From: Saprospiraceae bacterium
GTDB lineage: Bacteria > Bacteroidota > Bacteroidia > Chitinophagales > Saprospiraceae
Assembly (NCBI GenBank): GCA_016714985.1
Contig: JADKBS010000028.1
Location: 62,001-126,000, forward strand
Length of the DNA: 64,000 nucleotides
Direction: 5' to 3'
The notes beneath the pieces are model-generated. The model ran no database searches, was not told the DNA's origin, and was given only the letters and a program-made list of their open reading frames with translations. Positions within the stretch are counted from its first letter, which is position 1. The number at the start of each line of letters is the position of its first letter. This document shows positions 16,561-24,996 of the stretch, piece by piece. A program made the position numbers and the translations under genes.

Positions 16561-17364
16561 ATGACCAACACCGCCACCACCTACAATATCCACCTCCCCC
16601 AGTTCGAGGGGCCGTTCGACCTTCTGCTCTTCTTCATTGAGCGGGACGAACTGGACATCAACGACATCCCCATCCACACGGTGACGGAGGATTTCCTCGG
16701 CTATATCCGCCAGATGGAAGCACTAAACGTTGACCTGGCCAGCGAGTTCATCCTCGTGGCGGCCACGCTTTGCCGCATCAAGGCCAAGATGCTTATCCCC
16801 CGCAAGCCCGTGGACGAGGAGGGCAACGAGATTGACCCACGGGAAGAACTGGTGAACCGCCTCATCGAGTACAAGCGCTACAAGAGCGTACTGGACGAGA
16901 TGCGCCAGATGGAGGAGACCCGTGCCCTGCGGGAGCACCGGGGCAACGTGAGCCGGGAACTCCAGCAAATCGCCACCAAGGCCCTCGTGGACGTGGAATT
17001 GGAGAGCCTGACCCTGTTCAAACTGCTAAAAACCTTCGAGAAGCTGGTGAACCGTCAGGAAATGGCGGACAAGAAGCATACCGTCCACACCATCGTCAAG
17101 TTCGACTATACCATTGCGGGGCAGCAGGACTATATTTTTTCCAAGCTGAAAAAAGGAAAGAAAACGGACTTCAAGGCGTTGTTCCTAAAATTGGAGAACC
17201 GCATACAGGCCATCGTAACCTTTCTCGGCTTGCTCGAACTACTGAATGCTCAATTGGTGGCCATCACGCAAGGCGAGGGAATGAACAATTTTTGGGTGAG
17301 CTTGCCGGAGGAAAGGGTGGAGGTAGAGGTCGTAGAGGTTTTGCCGGAGCCGAGTGATAATTGA
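16561..17364 (+). CDS. scpA: segregation and condensation protein A
   Basis: 267 aa. ScpA is the kleisin of the SMC-ScpAB complex that compacts and separates chromosomes. The N-terminal block LPQFEGPFDLLLFFIERDELDINDIPI (residues 9-35, given here as a position range) is the family signature and contacts the SMC neck. AATLCRIKAKMLIPRK (about 75-90) follows, and a C-terminal winged-helix segment KALFLKLENRIQAIVTFLGLLEL-like near 202-224 contacts the SMC head. The start is at 16561, six bases after the right arm of the split hairpin. scpB is not in the window. Confidence 0.93.
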   Translation: MTNTATTYNIHLPQFEGPFDLLLFFIERDELDINDIPIHTVTEDFLGYIRQMEALNVDLASEFILVAATLCRIKAKMLIPRKPVDEEGNEIDPREELVNRLIEYKRYKSVLDEMRQMEETRALREHRGNVSRELQQIATKALVDVELESLTLFKLLKTFEKLVNRQEMADKKHTVHTIVKFDYTIAGQQDYIFSKLKKGKKTDFKALFLKLENRIQAIVTFLGLLELLNAQLVAITQGEGMNNFWVSLPEERVEVEVVEVLPEPSDN

Positions 17365-17370
17365 ATATTT

Positions 17371-17452
17371 TCAACACGGAGGCACGAGAACACAAAGGGC
17401 CGCGGAGGTTAATCGCTCCGTGGCCCTTTGTGTTCTCGTGGCTCCGTGTTGA
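17371..17452. repeat. very long hairpin between scpA and smpB
   Basis: Arms 17371-17406 and 17416-17452 are reverse complements over about 36 bases with one or two mismatches (core GAACACAAAGGGCC against GGCCCTTTGTGTTC). The genes on either side converge, so it may stop transcription from both, but it has no U-run. Confidence 0.85.
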
Positions 17453-17457
17453 TGAAA

Positions 17458-17931
17458 TCACAAACTTGACTTCGCCTTCGCTGCCTTCATTACCCTATCA
17501 ATGTCCCGCTTGGTATCCTTTTCCTTGATGGATTCCCGCTTGTCGAACGACTTTTTGCCCTGCGCCAAGGCGATTTCCACCTTCACGAAATTGCGGTCGG
17601 AGAAGTAAATCTTGTACGGCACGATGCTCATGCCCTTTTCCTTCACCCGTTTTTCCAGCTTGCGCAATTCGGACTTGTGCAGCAGCAGCTTGCGGTCACG
17701 GCGGCTTGGGCGCACGCTGTAGGCATTGGCATTTTCGTACTCTTTGATGTACATGCTCTTAATCCAAAGCTCCCCGTTGATGAAGAGGCAATAAGCATCC
17801 ACCAAGCCAGCATGGCCCGCCCGGATGGATTTCAACTCGGAGCCGCCCAGCACGATGCCAGCCTCCAAGGTGCTGACAAAATGGAACTCGTGCGAGGCAC
17901 GGCGGTTGACGATTTCTTTTGTGTTAGCCAT
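17458..17931 (-). CDS. smpB: SsrA-binding protein
   Basis: 157 aa from the ATG at 17931; a longer frame to 17991 runs into the spacer hairpin and is rejected. SmpB binds tmRNA and enters the ribosomal A site during trans-translation. Seen: NRRASHEFHF (8-17), EAGIVLGGSELKSIRAG (22-38) and the OB-fold strands, then LLLHKSELRKLEKRVKEKG, and a basic C-terminal tail KKSFDKRESIKEKDTKRD that folds in the decoding centre. The length is normal. tmRNA itself (ssrA) is not seen in the window. Confidence 0.96.
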   Translation of the reverse strand: MANTKEIVNRRASHEFHFVSTLEAGIVLGGSELKSIRAGHAGLVDAYCLFINGELWIKSMYIKEYENANAYSVRPSRRDRKLLLHKSELRKLEKRVKEKGMSIVPYKIYFSDRNFVKVEIALAQGKKSFDKRESIKEKDTKRDIDRVMKAAKAKSSL

Positions 17932-17936
17932 TCTTT

Positions 17937-17999
17937 GAGTTTCGAGTTTCGAGCCATGAGTTTCGAGCCGCTCGGAACTCGGAACTCGCAACTCGCAGC
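17937..17999. repeat. intergenic word hairpin, GAGTTTC family
   Basis: GAGTTTCGAGTTTCGAGCC-like units (17937-17968) face GGAACTCGGAACTCGCAACT units (17974-17993). It fills the 67-base spacer between ybjQ and smpB, both on the minus strand. Pairing is imperfect. Confidence 0.65.
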
Positions 18000-18328
18000 T
18001 ATTTCAACTTCACCGCAGTCCCATACGCCAAAATCTCGGCGGCGTTCTGCATCACCATCGAGGTCATGAAGCGCACGTTAATAACGGCATCGGCGCCGAT
18101 TCGTTCAGCATCGGCCAACATTCTGCCGAGGGCCTCCTCACGGGAGTCAGCCAGCAGCTTGGTGTACTCCGTGATTTCGCCGCCCACGATATTGCGCAAG
18201 CCAGCCATGATATCACGGCCGATATGCCGTGCCCGCACGGTGCTGCCCCGGACGATGTCAATCACCTCAACGACTTCCCTGCCCGAAATGAAGTCCGTCG
18301 TGGACATGATGATAGCCTTGTTTTCCAT
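17999..18328 (-). CDS. YbjQ family protein (UPF0145, heavy-metal-binding-like domain)
   Basis: 109 aa from the ATG at 18328. Seen: a conserved STTDFISGREVVEVIDIVRG (9-28), ARHIGRDIMAGLRNIVGGE, then LADSREEALGRMLADAERIG and ADAVINVRF. These are the standard blocks of the YbjQ family, which forms pentamers of unknown function. The start codon lies inside the end of the upstream LysE-type gene (62-base overlap in another frame), so translational coupling is likely. A longer frame to 18508 is the shadow of that upstream gene. Confidence 0.88.
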   Translation of the reverse strand: MENKAIIMSTTDFISGREVVEVIDIVRGSTVRARHIGRDIMAGLRNIVGGEITEYTKLLADSREEALGRMLADAERIGADAVINVRFMTSMVMQNAAEILAYGTAVKLK

Positions 18329-18974
18329 CGGTATTTTCTTTTGAAGGATAAAACGCACGCGCGAACAGCCCAATGCCAATAGCCAGCAAGGCTGCACCCG
18401 CAATTTTGCGCAGTAAGAGTATCTTCTGGGGCTTGAGCCAGCGCCGGATGTACTTGGCGAGACCCACCTTGGCCGTATCGGTAAAAATAATGGTGCCGAA
18501 AAGGCCAAGGTAGAAAAGCTGTGCTTGGTCGGGCTTCAGTGCCTGCTTCGTGAAAAGCGTGGCCGAAACCCCCAGCCAGAAGAAGAAGGTGAACGGGTTG
18601 ATGGTGTTGATGAGGAAGCCAGTCGTCCAGAGCGAAAGCAAGGAGGAGTGCCGCACGGCCTTCGGCTGCTCCAGTTTTTCCATCGGTGGTGGCTTCAGGA
18701 GCAACATGCTCCCCCCAACTATTAGTAGTATGGTGCCGCCAACAATACCGAGCCAGAACTCCAGCCCCTCCCATTGTGCCAGCCGGGCCACGTAGGAGAC
18801 GCCGAAAAAGGTGACGGCCACGAACAACAGGTCGCTGAACCATATGCCCGCCGATACCATGATGCCCGCCCGGAATCCTTGCTCGATGCTCGTTTGCAAC
18901 AGCGTAAAAATGATTGGCCCAGTGAGCACACTGAGCGCAAGACCAAGTTTGATGCCGTTCCAAAAAAGCTCCAT
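18267..18974 (-). CDS. LysE family transporter
   Basis: 235 aa from the ATG at 18974. Six membrane segments are visible (about 4-25, 38-60, 66-86, 115-137, 148-168, 184-202). FWNGIKLGLALSVLTGPIIF matches the LysE N-terminus with its conserved Gly and Pro, and TGFLINTINPFTFFFWLG matches the second half with the Asn-Pro pair. The family exports amino acids and related small molecules; the substrate is not clear. The C-terminus runs 62 bases into the ybjQ gene in another frame; that tail (after about residue 210) is likely dispensable. Confidence 0.82.
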   Translation of the reverse strand: MELFWNGIKLGLALSVLTGPIIFTLLQTSIEQGFRAGIMVSAGIWFSDLLFVAVTFFGVSYVARLAQWEGLEFWLGIVGGTILLIVGGSMLLLKPPPMEKLEQPKAVRHSSLLSLWTTGFLINTINPFTFFFWLGVSATLFTKQALKPDQAQLFYLGLFGTIIFTDTAKVGLAKYIRRWLKPQKILLLRKIAGAALLAIGIGLFARAFYPSKENTDGKQGYHHVHDGLHFGQGSR

Positions 18975-19078
18975 ATCGTGTTGTAGGGGGTGAACCCGTT
19001 TCAAATTACTTTTTCTAAAATTTTTAAAACACCTGAAAGTCAGTTGGTTGCTGGATTTTTTGCAAAACCAAACCGCTG

Positions 19079-19489
19079 TCACGAAATCACGGTCGCAACC
19101 AAACGCCGCTTACCCCCGTTATTTCGGAACTCGCAGAGATAGATGCCCTGCCAGATACCGAGGTTCAGCCGACTGCTCGTGATGGGGATGCTGACCGAGC
19201 TGCCTGCCAGCACAGATTTCACGTGAGCGGGCATGTCGTCCGGGCCTTCGAAGGTATGGGTCAGAAACGGCAAGTTCTCCGGCACGAGGCGGTTAAAGAA
19301 CCCCTCGAAGTCCACCCTGACCGACGGGTCGGCGTTCTCGTTGATGGCCAGCCCGGCACTTGTGTGCTGGATGAACAATTGCAACAGACCCTCCGTTGGC
19401 AAAGGACCGATTTGACGAAGTACCTCTGCGGTTATCAGGTGGAAGCCACGAGGATGGGCTGGAAGCGAAAATTCAGTTTGCTTGACCAT
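19079..19489 (-). CDS. secondary thiamine-phosphate synthase-like enzyme (YjbQ, UPF0047)
   Basis: 136 aa from the ATG at 19489; a TTG 12 bases upstream is a weaker option. Seen: RGFHLITAEV, LLQLFIQHTSAGLAINENAD (approximately 37-56), LTHTFEGPDDMPAHVKSVL and the C-terminal LNLGIWQGIYLCEFR. The HTSAGL and GPDDMPAH histidines are the conserved family residues. Members show weak thiamine-phosphate synthase activity in complementation tests, but the physiological role is uncertain. It is divergent from rpoN and lies 104 bases upstream of the LysE-type gene on the same strand. Confidence 0.88.
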   Translation of the reverse strand: MVKQTEFSLPAHPRGFHLITAEVLRQIGPLPTEGLLQLFIQHTSAGLAINENADPSVRVDFEGFFNRLVPENLPFLTHTFEGPDDMPAHVKSVLAGSSVSIPITSSRLNLGIWQGIYLCEFRNNGGKRRLVATVIS

Positions 19490-19867
19490 GAGGCGTATCA
19501 ATAGGCTTGATGGTTGGCAAAATTAGAAAGATTGCTGTTTTGACAGCTTTTTTTTGAGTGTGCATAACTGCCACAAACCACTACCAACAAAGGCTCCGTG
19601 CCAGTTTTAGGGTCGTTTGTGCCAGTTAAATTATTTTTTCTTGGCATATTTTTCGCTAAACAAACCGTTCACCCTAATAATCCGCTTAAAACTCCTTATT
19701 TTATTGATATTATGTGAAATAAAAATAATTTATCCGAGAAAAAATATTTTGATTTTTTTTATGACAACTATGGTTTTTCTGAAAAAAATGTTATTATTTT
19801 GGAAAAAATTTCCCCTCAGCATTCATTGTGGACAAGCTAAAAAGAGAACACTAATCACGTAGATCCA
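19490..19867. other. gene-free spacer between yjbQ and rpoN
   Basis: About 380 bases, strongly A+T-rich from 19620 to 19830. A small terminator-like hairpin GCTGT-tttg-ACAGC followed by eight T stands at 19534-19555 in the plus direction, with no plus-strand gene before it. TATTTTTC near 19647 resembles a -7 element with one mismatch and could serve rpoN with a long leader. Confidence 0.5.
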
Positions 19868-21439
19868 ATGCTGAAACAACAACTTACTCAAAAGTTACAA
19901 CAGAAACTCTCGCCCCAACAGATCCAGCTGATGAAGCTATTGCAGATACCAACTGCAATACTTGACCAGCGAATCAAGGAGGAACTGGAAGCCAACCCAG
20001 CCCTCGAAGAAGGTGATACCTTGGAAGATGATTATCTTGAAATGGGTCGTACTGAAGACTCAAAGGAAGATGATCAGGTTGAAAGGGATACCGACCACAG
20101 TGAAGGAGGAGAGAGCGAAGGAGAAGTGGACGACTTGGAAAGAGAGGAAGTCATGCCAGAAGAAGAGGTGTTGATTGACGACTACCTCAACGACTACATG
20201 GACGATGACGAAGCCAGCTATAAGTACCAAGCCGAAAGCGGCGGGCAGGAGGAGGACAACAAGACCTTGCCCGTAGCAGTGGAAGACACTTTCCACGAAT
20301 ACCTCGAACAACAAATCGGGATGCTCGACTTCAAGGAAGAGCGGGAACGCATCATTGCGAAGCAAATCGTTGGCAGTATTGATGACGATGGCTACCTTCG
20401 CCGCGATACCGAGGCCATCCTTGACGACCTTGTGTTCTCGCAGAACGTGAGCGCTACCCATGTGGAAATAGAGTATTGGCTTACCAAGATTCAGCGTTTT
20501 GACCCGCCAGGTGTGGGCGCACGCAACCTTCAGGAAAGCCTGCTGCTCCAAATAGAACACAAGATTACGAGGTCTGAAACATCCTTCGACGAAAAACTCA
20601 TCCTCCAGATTTCACGCAAAATCATTGCGAACTACTTTGATGAGTTCACCAAAAAGCACTATCCAAGGCTCCAGCGGCAACTCAACCTCACGGAAGATGA
20701 ACTGAAGGAGGCCATAGACGAAATACTCAAGCTGAATCCGAAGCCGGCCAGTGGCCACGTGACCAATAGCCGCAGCACGCACTACATCGTGCCGGATTTC
20801 ATCATCATCAACAACGATGGCGAACTGGAGCTTTCACTGAACTCCCGCAACGCACCTGACCTCCACATCAACAATCACTACCGTGACATGCTGCGTGCCT
20901 ATAAGCACACCGTGAACGGTCGCCGGGCAACGAACAAAGAGAAGGAGGCCATCCTTTTCATCAAGCAGAAAATTGATAGTGCCAAGTGGTTCATTGATGC
21001 CATCCGCCAGCGGCAGCAGACGATGTTCAACACCATGTACGCCATCATGAACTACCAGTACGACTACTTCGCAAGTGGCGACCAAAAGCGTCTCCGTCCG
21101 ATGATCCTGAAGGACATCGCCGACATCACCGGGCTGGACATTAGCACCGTGTCGAGGGTGGCCAACAGCAAGTTCGTACAGACAGAGTTCGGCACCAAGC
21201 GCTTGAAGGACTTCTTCTCTGAAAGCCTACAGACACAAGACGGCGAGGAAGTGTCAACTTTGGAGGTGAAAAAAATCCTGACTGATATCATCGGAGCAGA
21301 GAACAAGCGCAAGCCACTCTCGGACGAGAAGCTGAAGAGCATGTTGATGAAAAAGGGCTACAACATCGCCCGCCGTACGGTGGCCAAGTACCGTGAACAG
21401 CTAAATATATCGGTGGCCAGATTGCGTAAAGAATTGTAA
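19868..21439 (+). CDS. rpoN: RNA polymerase sigma-54 factor
   Basis: 523 aa. Sigma-54 directs polymerase to -24/-12 promoters that need an ATP-driven activator. Region I is Gln- and Leu-rich at the N-terminus (LKQQLTQKLQQKLSPQQIQL). Region II (about 50-135) is unusually acidic and long. The core-binding and HTH parts follow (KIQRFDPPGVGARNLQESL, DIADITGLDISTVSRV), ending with the RpoN box ARRTVAKYRE at 501-510. No activator with a GAFTGA motif is in the window. A terminator follows. Confidence 0.96.
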   Translation: MLKQQLTQKLQQKLSPQQIQLMKLLQIPTAILDQRIKEELEANPALEEGDTLEDDYLEMGRTEDSKEDDQVERDTDHSEGGESEGEVDDLEREEVMPEEEVLIDDYLNDYMDDDEASYKYQAESGGQEEDNKTLPVAVEDTFHEYLEQQIGMLDFKEERERIIAKQIVGSIDDDGYLRRDTEAILDDLVFSQNVSATHVEIEYWLTKIQRFDPPGVGARNLQESLLLQIEHKITRSETSFDEKLILQISRKIIANYFDEFTKKHYPRLQRQLNLTEDELKEAIDEILKLNPKPASGHVTNSRSTHYIVPDFIIINNDGELELSLNSRNAPDLHINNHYRDMLRAYKHTVNGRRATNKEKEAILFIKQKIDSAKWFIDAIRQRQQTMFNTMYAIMNYQYDYFASGDQKRLRPMILKDIADITGLDISTVSRVANSKFVQTEFGTKRLKDFFSESLQTQDGEEVSTLEVKKILTDIIGAENKRKPLSDEKLKSMLMKKGYNIARRTVAKYREQLNISVARLRKEL

Positions 21440-21461
21440 AACAGTAGTTTATAATAAAGTG

Positions 21462-21501
21462 ACGGGCTTCGCAAGGCAACTGGCGAGGCCCGTTTTATTT
21501 T
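21462..21501 (+). terminator. rho-independent terminator after rpoN
   Basis: ACGGGCTTCGC (21462-21472) pairs with GCGAGGCCCGT (21483-21493), followed by TTTATTTTT. It stands 22 bases after the rpoN stop. Confidence 0.85.
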
Positions 21502-21639
21502 TAGGCACCCCAAGCAAGCTAATGTCATTTGTTCCAATTTTTGAGGCTTTTTTTGCCACTCAGCTTAAAAATTTCATTTTTTTTGAAAAAAAATTCAAGA
21601 ACACTTGCATTTCGATAAAAAATCGCACTACCTTAGCGT

Positions 21640-21779
21640 TAAGAAACTAAGAGTAGTTTTTACACCAAGGTAGAAAATTCAAAAAGGCGACTTTAGAACG
21701 TCTTTTTTCAAGATAAATAATTTGGTTTTATTTGGTTAGGGCTGAGGTAGTGCTACAAGAGCGCTGCCTCTTTTTTTTT
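21640..21779 (+). ncRNA. candidate intergenic small RNA ending in a strong terminator
   Basis: No gene is present here. A TTGCATTTC segment at 21605 followed by TACCTTAG at 21630-21637 resembles the -33/-7 promoter with one -7 mismatch. About 140 bases later comes an excellent terminator: GAGGTAGTGCT (21744-21754), loop ACAAG, AGCGCTGCCTC (21760-21770) with two G-U pairs, then nine T. A second small stem (AAAAAG..GAC / GTC..TTTTT) lies at 21680-21710. rpoN already has its own terminator 240 bases earlier, so this one should end a separate transcript. Confidence 0.4.
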
Positions 21780-22055
21780 GCCAAAAACGGAGCCAGCAAG
21801 TACGAGGTACTTCTCCATTTGATACTTTGCCAAACAAAAAATCTCTTTTTTAAAAAATTTCTTCAAAAATTCTGTACCCATTCGCCAAGTTCTTCGTCGC
21901 AAACAGGTAAATCCCCACCACGAGAAGTTAATTTTTCTATTTTCGTGCAAAATTTTCAATAATTGAATTATCGAAAAATTGAAAATCAATAAACTGTTGA
22001 AAATCTTGCGCAGTCAATACCTTTTTGACTTAGAAAAATCACACTTGCCAGTTTA

Positions 22056-22628
22056 ATGGAAACAGAAGACATTTCCAAGGAACAGGACATAGACTTGATA
22101 AGGAGATACCTTGCGACAAAAGACGCCAGGCATTTCACGTTGCTTTACCGGAGGTACTCGGGTAAGGTATATGGCAAGTGTATATCCCTGCTAAGGGAAG
22201 AGCATTTGGCAAGAGACGCAGCGCAGGACATTTTTTTGAAAATTTTCCTCAACCTCGGACAATTTGGCGAGCAGGCCAAGTTTTCGACTTGGGTCTATTC
22301 CATCACCTACAACTATTGTATTGATGTGTTGAGGAAAAAGAAAAAAATGGGCGACATCTTCTCCGATGAAATGGAGCGCCTGCCTGACACGGTCGATGAA
22401 GTACACGATGAGGCACTGTTGACCATGCAGGCAGACCGATTGCGGATTGTTCTCGATAATATTCCCGTGGGCGATAAAGCCATTTTGTTGATGAAATATC
22501 AAGACGACCTCCAGATAAAGGAGATTGCCGATATGTTGCACAAGACGGAGAGCGCCATTAAAATGAAAATAAAACGAGCCAAACACAAAGCCCAAATGGT
22601 CTATGAAGAGCTATTTCCCGATGAATGA
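22056..22628 (+). CDS. ECF-type RNA polymerase sigma factor
   Basis: 190 aa. Region 2 (about 20-95) has FTLLYRRYSGKVYGKC, ARDAAQDIFLKIFLNL and FSTWVYSITYNYCIDVLRKK; region 4 (about 125-180) has LLMKYQDDLQIKEIADML and SAIKMKIKRAKHKAQMVYEE. There is no recognisable anti-sigma factor next to it. A 101-aa acidic protein starts 27 bases later and a mechanosensitive channel follows, so the operon may answer envelope stress (inference). The 280 bases upstream to the candidate small RNA are A+T-rich with TATTTTCG at 21938, one mismatch from the -7 consensus. Confidence 0.9.
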   Translation: METEDISKEQDIDLIRRYLATKDARHFTLLYRRYSGKVYGKCISLLREEHLARDAAQDIFLKIFLNLGQFGEQAKFSTWVYSITYNYCIDVLRKKKKMGDIFSDEMERLPDTVDEVHDEALLTMQADRLRIVLDNIPVGDKAILLMKYQDDLQIKEIADMLHKTESAIKMKIKRAKHKAQMVYEELFPDE

Positions 22629-22655
22629 TTAAAGAACCAATCCAAGAGGTATTTT

Positions 22656-22961
22656 ATGAGCACCACAAACAGTTTCAAGCAAATAATGGAGGAGGACGAA
22701 CTGATGTTCCCTGCCCCACCCGAAATCGAGGAGCATGTCCTTGGTAGCTTGCAGATTTTGTCCATGATGGGGCAAGCTATGGAACTGTATATCCCAAAGG
22801 TGTTCGAAATGTTCATCCTTACCTTGGGTGGCACTGTGAAAGAATTGGATACCGCCGTGAAGAACGAACTGCCAGAGGGTACTCCCGACCGCGACGCAGA
22901 GGGCCAGACGCCTGGAATGGCCGGCTCTAAAGCCCCAAATGAAGACGACCTGATGGATTAG
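22656..22961 (+). CDS. hypothetical acidic protein in ECF operon
   Basis: 101 aa; I do not recognise a family. The first 70 residues contain FPAPPEIEEHVLGSLQIL and a mostly hydrophobic helix QAMELYIPKVFEMFILTLGG (about 44-63). The last 35 residues are polar with many Asp, Glu and Pro. There is no zinc-binding motif of the usual anti-sigma factors. It lies 27 bases after an ECF sigma gene and 73 before a channel gene in the same direction. A regulator or partner of the sigma factor is possible but unproved. Confidence 0.6.
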   Translation: MSTTNSFKQIMEEDELMFPAPPEIEEHVLGSLQILSMMGQAMELYIPKVFEMFILTLGGTVKELDTAVKNELPEGTPDRDAEGQTPGMAGSKAPNEDDLMD

Positions 22962-23034
22962 AACGGCTTTACTTCCCCGCTATCCTCCAAATTTTTGCAC
23001 CAACTACATAACTGAAAACAAGACACATTACAGC

Positions 23035-23856
23035 ATGGATATAGTAAAAATAGTCGAACCCGTACTCGCCCGCTTTTTGGGGGCAATACCCAATGTCATC
23101 GGGGCAGCACTTGTACTACTCATTGGTTGGTTAATTGCCAAAGTGGTTGCCAAAGCGCTCCAGAAGGTATTTGCGAGCCTTAAAATTGACAGGTTTGGAG
23201 AGAAAATCAACGAAACGGAATTTGCTACCAAGGCCAATTTTAAGATCGTATTGAGCAGCTTCCTCTCCAAGTTGGTCTACTACCTTTTGATGCTCGTGTT
23301 TGTAATGGCGGCTACCGATGTACTGGGCATGCCCATCGTGTCGCAAATGGTCAGCGACCTGATTGGCTATTTGCCACGCCTGCTGAGCGCACTCGTACTG
23401 TTCGTGCTGGGCATATACTTGGCCGAGTTCGTGAAGAACATTGTGCTCACCACCACCAATGCCCTTGGTATTTCTTCTGGTAAAATCATCGCCAATTTCG
23501 TTTTTTACCTGATATTCCTGACGCTGACCATCAGCGCCTTGGCACAAGCCAGCATAGAGACCTCGCTCATTACTTCCAACCTTACCGTAATACTGGGAGG
23601 TGTGGTGATGGCTTTCGCCATTGGCTACGGCTTCGCCTCTAAGGATACCATGGCCAATTTCCTCGCCTCTTTTTATAGCAAAAACAAGGTACGGGTAGGC
23701 GACTATGTCCAAATTGACGGTTCTAAGGGAAGGGTTATCGCTATGGACAGCACCTCCATCACGTTGCAGGGAGAGGGAAAAATAATTGTGATACCTTTAA
23801 GTAAACTTACGTCTGATAAGGTGGAAATTTTTTCAACCGATAGGCAGATAAGTTAA
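23035..23856 (+). CDS. small-conductance mechanosensitive ion channel family protein
   Basis: 273 aa. Three or more membrane segments precede the pore-like segment: about 12-38, 75-100 and 112-132, then 150-175, with NLTVILGGVVMAFAIGYGFASKD (given by position 184-206) matching the MscS-type TM3 with its Gly/Ala pattern. The short beta domain follows: FYSKNKVRVGDYVQIDG, then SITLQGEGKIIVIPLSKL. It releases solutes upon membrane tension. The C-terminal vestibule of full MscS is missing, as in the short Bacteroidota form (two N-terminal TM_helix repeats, conserved). It is third in the ECF sigma operon. Confidence 0.82.
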   Translation: MDIVKIVEPVLARFLGAIPNVIGAALVLLIGWLIAKVVAKALQKVFASLKIDRFGEKINETEFATKANFKIVLSSFLSKLVYYLLMLVFVMAATDVLGMPIVSQMVSDLIGYLPRLLSALVLFVLGIYLAEFVKNIVLTTTNALGISSGKIIANFVFYLIFLTLTISALAQASIETSLITSNLTVILGGVVMAFAIGYGFASKDTMANFLASFYSKNKVRVGDYVQIDGSKGRVIAMDSTSITLQGEGKIIVIPLSKLTSDKVEIFSTDRQIS

Positions 23857-23925
23857 CAAGACATAATCATTATGTTTGTGGCTTGTTAAAACAATGCCTT
23901 TTACAAAAAATTATACTACTTTATT

Positions 23926-24927
23926 ATGACGAAGAAACTCCTACTCACAGGACTTGCCATCTTTTCGATTTCTTTTGGTGTGCAAGCACAATCCACGGAA
24001 GAACTTGCGGCAACCAAGGCCGCAAAGGAAAAAGAACTGAGCACACTTGAGGCTCAACTAGCAGAACTCACTGGCAAAGTGGGTGCGCTAAAGGGCGAAG
24101 TAACCGACCTGACCGACAAACTGACACCATACCCCCGCTGGGACGTGGGCGCACTTGGCAGCGCTGGCCTGAACTTCTCTGGATTCAATAATTGGTTCTC
24201 AAAAGGCACGCCCAACACAGAAGCTGTCAACATTGGCTTAGTGACCAATGCCTACGCCAACCTTCAGCAAAAGAAATACTTCTGGCGCAATGGAGCCAAC
24301 CTAACTTTGGCTTGGTTGAAATTCGACGACCTTGACAAGGATGACGACAACGAAGATTTTCAAACTGCTGCCGATGCATTCAACTTTACCTCCCTTTTTG
24401 GTTACAAACTTTCAGAGAAGTGGGCTATCTCTACCCTTGGCGAGTACCGTACTTCGGTGCTGGACGGTAAGTTCAACAATCCTGGCTACTTCGATATTGG
24501 AGTAGGTGCCACTTGGACCCCCATCACCGATCTCGTGGTGGTGCTCCACCCATTGAACTATAACTTCGTTTTCTCCAACGAAGACAAAGTAAGCTATGAA
24601 TCTTCGTTAGGCTGTAAGATAATGGCCGACTACAAACGCCAGCTCATCAAAGGCATAGCATGGAAAACCAACTTCTCGGCCTTCTTGAGTTACAAAGAAA
24701 CCGAATACTCCAATTGGACTTGGATTAACGGGCTCACAACTGCGGTACGCGGCGTTGGCATCAGCCTTGACTTCGGTTTGCGAAACAACAAGCAGGAAAG
24801 CTACGCTGGCTACACCTCAGGATTGCCTGATGGCGAAACGCCTGACCCAATCTTCGACTTTGGCAACAACAAACTACAGACCTACTACCTGCTGGGCTTT
24901 TCGTATGCTTTGGCTACAAAAAAATAA
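23926..24927 (+). CDS. DUF3078 outer-membrane protein
   Basis: 333 aa with a signal peptide ending in VQAQS (about residues 18-22). A coiled-coil-like segment of Ala, Lys, Glu and Leu (about 26-65: AKEKELSTLEAQLAELTGKV region) is followed by DUF3078, a Bacteroidota beta-barrel-like domain from about 72: WDVGALGSAGLNFSGFNNW, KYFWRNGANLTLAWLK and a final strand ending in YALATKK. Probably an outer-membrane protein; the ligand is unknown. The coiled-coil extension before the barrel is longer than I expect for the family. A bidirectional terminator follows. Confidence 0.85.
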   Translation: MTKKLLLTGLAIFSISFGVQAQSTEELAATKAAKEKELSTLEAQLAELTGKVGALKGEVTDLTDKLTPYPRWDVGALGSAGLNFSGFNNWFSKGTPNTEAVNIGLVTNAYANLQQKKYFWRNGANLTLAWLKFDDLDKDDDNEDFQTAADAFNFTSLFGYKLSEKWAISTLGEYRTSVLDGKFNNPGYFDIGVGATWTPITDLVVVLHPLNYNFVFSNEDKVSYESSLGCKIMADYKRQLIKGIAWKTNFSAFLSYKETEYSNWTWINGLTTAVRGVGISLDFGLRNNKQESYAGYTSGLPDGETPDPIFDFGNNKLQTYYLLGFSYALATKK

Positions 24928-24941
24928 TCAAGGCTTTTCCT

Positions 24942-24987
24942 AAAAAAGAAAGGGCTGGTTCGTCAATGAACCAGCCCTTTCTTTTTT
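24942..24987. terminator. bidirectional terminator
   Basis: A perfect 20-base stem AAAAAAGAAAGGGCTGGTTC with its reverse complement, loop of six, A-run on the left and T-run on the right. It serves the convergent DUF3078 (plus) and SRAP (minus) genes. Confidence 0.92.
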
Positions 24988-24996
24988 AAGAATGTT

